The notes beneath the pieces were generated by a model. That model saw nothing but the letters and a program-made list of their open reading frames with translations, was not told the origin of the DNA and did not search any database. From assembly GCF_041107455.1 (NCBI RefSeq), contig NZ_JBGBPY010000001.1:1612001-1676000 (forward strand): 64,000 nt of DNA. The letters run 5' to 3'. How positions within the stretch are numbered: the first letter of the stretch is position 1; every line of letters begins with the position of its first letter. Below are positions 62,278 to 64,000 of this stretch, one piece after another. Position numbers and translations under genes: made by a program. The DNA comes from Rhodanobacter humi. Its GTDB lineage: Bacteria; Pseudomonadota; Gammaproteobacteria; Xanthomonadales; Rhodanobacteraceae.

Positions 62278-64000
62278 TTATTGCAGCGAATCGTTGAGGA
62301 TGCGCGGCGTCACGAAGATCAGCAGTTCCGCCTTGGTGTTGTTGCGGTAGGTGTTGCGGAACAGGTAGCCGATGCCCGGGATGTCGCCGAGACCCGGCAC
62401 CTTGGTGACCGTGTTGTTCTTGTTGATCTCGTAGATGCCGCCCAGCACCACGGTCTGGCCGTTGTCCACCAGTACCGAGGTGTTCACCGACTGGGTGTTG
62501 ATCTGCGGCACCGTGCCGTTCGGCGTGGAGAGGAACTTCGCCAACGAGTCCTTCTTCACGTTGATCGCGAGGTAGACGCGGTTGTCCGCGGTGATCGTCG
62601 GCGTGACCTTGAGCTCCAGCACCGCATCCTTGAATTGCACCGAGGCCGTGGGTGCGGCGGTGCCGCCGATGCCGCCCTGGTAGGTGACGTAGCCGATCTC
62701 CTGGCCTTGGCGGATCACTGCCTCCTGCTGGTTCGCGGTGACCACGCGCGGGCTGGAGATCACCTCGCCACGGCCCTCGGTCTGCGCCGCCGACAGCTCC
62801 AGGTCCAGTGCGTAGTTCTTGCCGAGGATGGCCAGGCCCAGTACTCCCGAGGCCGCCGAATTCGTCACCGGCAGGTTCACGTTGAGGCCGGTGCCGCCGC
62901 CCAGGGTGGTATTGGCGGCTGAGCTCCCGGAGTTATTGAGGGTGGTACCACCGCCAGGATTGTTGTACGAGACGGTGGGGGGCGTGGTGCCGTTGTTGCC
63001 CAGCGCGCTGCCGTTGGCGCCGCCGATCTGCAGCACCTGGCCGCTGGGATTGGTGCGCTGGCCGTTCGCACCCCACTTCACGCCCAGCTCGCGGGTGAAG
63101 TCGTCGCTGGCAATCACCACGCGCGACTCGATCAGCACCTGCTGCACCGGCTTGTCCAGCACCGCGACCAGCTGGCGGATCTGCTCGGTCTTCTCGGCGG
63201 TGTCGTTGAGCAGCAGGGTGTTGGTGCGCTCGTCGTAGGAGACGCTGCCGCGTGCCGACAGGAAGCCGCGCGAGACACCGGCGCCGCCGGCGCTCGCACC
63301 ACCACCGCCAGTGCTCTGCTTGCTGTCGGTGGTGAGCAGCTTGGCGATATCGGCCGCCTTGCCGTAGCTGATCGGGATATAGGTGGTGACCAGCGGCGCG
63401 TTGTCCTCGGCCTTCATGCGGGCCGCGGCAAGGTCTTCCTCATACTTCGCCAGCTCCTGCTGCGGCGCCACCCAGATCACGTTGCCGTCGCGCCGCTTGT
63501 CCAGGCCCTTGGCGCGCAGGATCACGTCCAGCGCCTGGTCCCAGGGCACGTTCACCAGACGCAGCGTGATGCTGCCGGTGACGCTGTCGGCCGCCACGAT
63601 GTTGAGGTGCGAGGTATCGGCGATCAGCTGCAGCACCGAGCGCACCGGGATGTCCTGGAAGTTGAAGGTGGCGCGCGTGCCGCTGTAGGCCGCGTGCTGG
63701 TCCGGCGCCAGCCGGCCGCCGGCTGCGGTGCTCTCGCCCTTCTTGGCCGCCACCTCGACCACGTACTGGTTGCCTTCCTGGTACGCCGAGGTATCCACCA
63801 CGCCCTTGGTGGTAATCGTCATCTGCACGCCGCCGGCGGCGCCGGTGCGGGTGTTGATCGATTGCACCGGGGTGGCGAAGTCCAGCGTATCCAGCCGCTG
63901 CGCGAGGTTCGCCGGCACGCTGACATTGGGAATGCTGACCTCGACCTTGTCGCCGATCGTGCGCATCTGTGCATCGGCACCCGGACCGCTGAAGCTGACC
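62278..64000 (-). CDS. pilQ: Type IV pilus secretin PilQ, 5' part outside the window
   Basis: PilQ forms the outer-membrane ring through which type IV pili extend. The visible 574 or so residues contain the end of the AMIN-like region, the STN/N0 domain (FNFQDIPVRSVLQLIADTSH), N1 domains (TTYIPISYGKAADIAKLL) and the secretin core (VVTANQQEAVIRQGQEIGYV, VDNGQTVVLGGIYE, VPGLGDIPGIGYLFRN, LLIFVTPRIL). A Gly/Ser/Asn-rich insertion at about 63000 lies in the secretin domain. The frame is open beyond position 63966 to the window edge, so the ATG at 63966 is not the start. Confidence 0.96.
   Translation of the reverse strand, partial: VSFSGPGADAQMRTIGDKVEVSIPNVSVPANLAQRLDTLDFATPVQSINTRTGAAGGVQMTITTKGVVDTSAYQEGNQYVVEVAAKKGESTAAGGRLAPDQHAAYSGTRATFNFQDIPVRSVLQLIADTSHLNIVAADSVTGSITLRLVNVPWDQALDVILRAKGLDKRRDGNVIWVAPQQELAKYEEDLAAARMKAEDNAPLVTTYIPISYGKAADIAKLLTTDSKQSTGGGGASAGGAGVSRGFLSARGSVSYDERTNTLLLNDTAEKTEQIRQLVAVLDKPVQQVLIESRVVIASDDFTRELGVKWGANGQRTNPSGQVLQIGGANGSALGNNGTTPPTVSYNNPGGGTTLNNSGSSAANTTLGGGTGLNVNLPVTNSAASGVLGLAILGKNYALDLELSAAQTEGRGEVISSPRVVTANQQEAVIRQGQEIGYVTYQGGIGGTAAPTASVQFKDAVLELKVTPTITADNRVYLAINVKKDSLAKFLSTPNGTVPQINTQSVNTSVLVDNGQTVVLGGIYEINKNNTVTKVPGLGDIPGIGYLFRNTYRNNTKAELLIFVTPRILNDSLQ

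Overview
The window looks like chromosomal core DNA from a high-GC gammaproteobacterium of the Xanthomonadales (Lysobacterales), most plausibly Rhodanobacteraceae (Rhodanobacter/Dyella-like). Pointers are the DUF3426-fis-purH cluster, a DUF2782 gene beside polA, an rpfG-rpfC-rpfF quorum-sensing locus in Xanthomonas-type arrangement, hemD-hemX-hemY, rimB-rimK, and many dispersed palindromic repeats. No phage, plasmid, transposase or CRISPR was seen. The placement is inference from gene content, not from a search.

Layout. 1-5 kb: end of a zinc-ribbon DUF3426 protein, fis, purH, a YfeH-type transporter and a DUF2782 protein. 5-11 kb: polA (frame-broken inside a palindromic repeat), a candidate envelope-stress small RNA with an ECF-type promoter and a strong terminator, a tandem repeat array, a small membrane protein, and uvrD carrying an in-frame repeat insertion. 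11-15 kb: DSF signalling (RpfG-like HD-GYP regulator, RpfC-like hybrid kinase, convergent RpfF synthase). 15-19 kb: hemD-hemX-hemY operon. 18.5-25 kb: thioesterases, a lipoprotein, a rhodanese-fold protein without the catalytic Cys, a flavin/iron-sulfur reductase, SrkA kinase, and a YgiB/YgiC-like pair. 25-29 kb: a two-component system, rimB-rimK and tRNA-Gly(CCC). 29-36 kb: a secreted FecR/DUF6600 protein (frame-broken), thiS-thiG, trmB and an SLC13 transporter. 36-40 kb: an orphan Rieske protein, an AraC-MGMT fusion, a DMT exporter and an AtoE-like transporter. 40-45 kb: a four-gene MacAB-like ABC export operon. 45-48.8 kb: YciI, FAH-family, MscL and M28 peptidase genes. 48.9-54 kb: MarR-adaptor-RND efflux operon. 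54-62 kb: a macro-domain protein and a moxR-DUF58-DUF4381-batA-batB/C-batD operon. 62.3-64 kb: pilQ, cut by the window end.

The most unusual layer is the repeats. Four families (A: GTAGGAGCGCACC...; B: GTAGGAGCGGCTTCAGCC...; C: CCCCTCTCCC...GGGAGAGGGG; D: ~60-bp tandem units around a GGCCATGGATGGCC-like core) sit between genes, inside operons, at gene ends where they supply TAG stop codons, inside two DNA-repair genes as peptide insertions, and at the start of batD where they supply the apparent start codon and signal-peptide n-region. Two genes (polA and the DUF6600 gene) show an apparent one-base loss in a G/C-rich run. Sequencing error is the first explanation to exclude for both.
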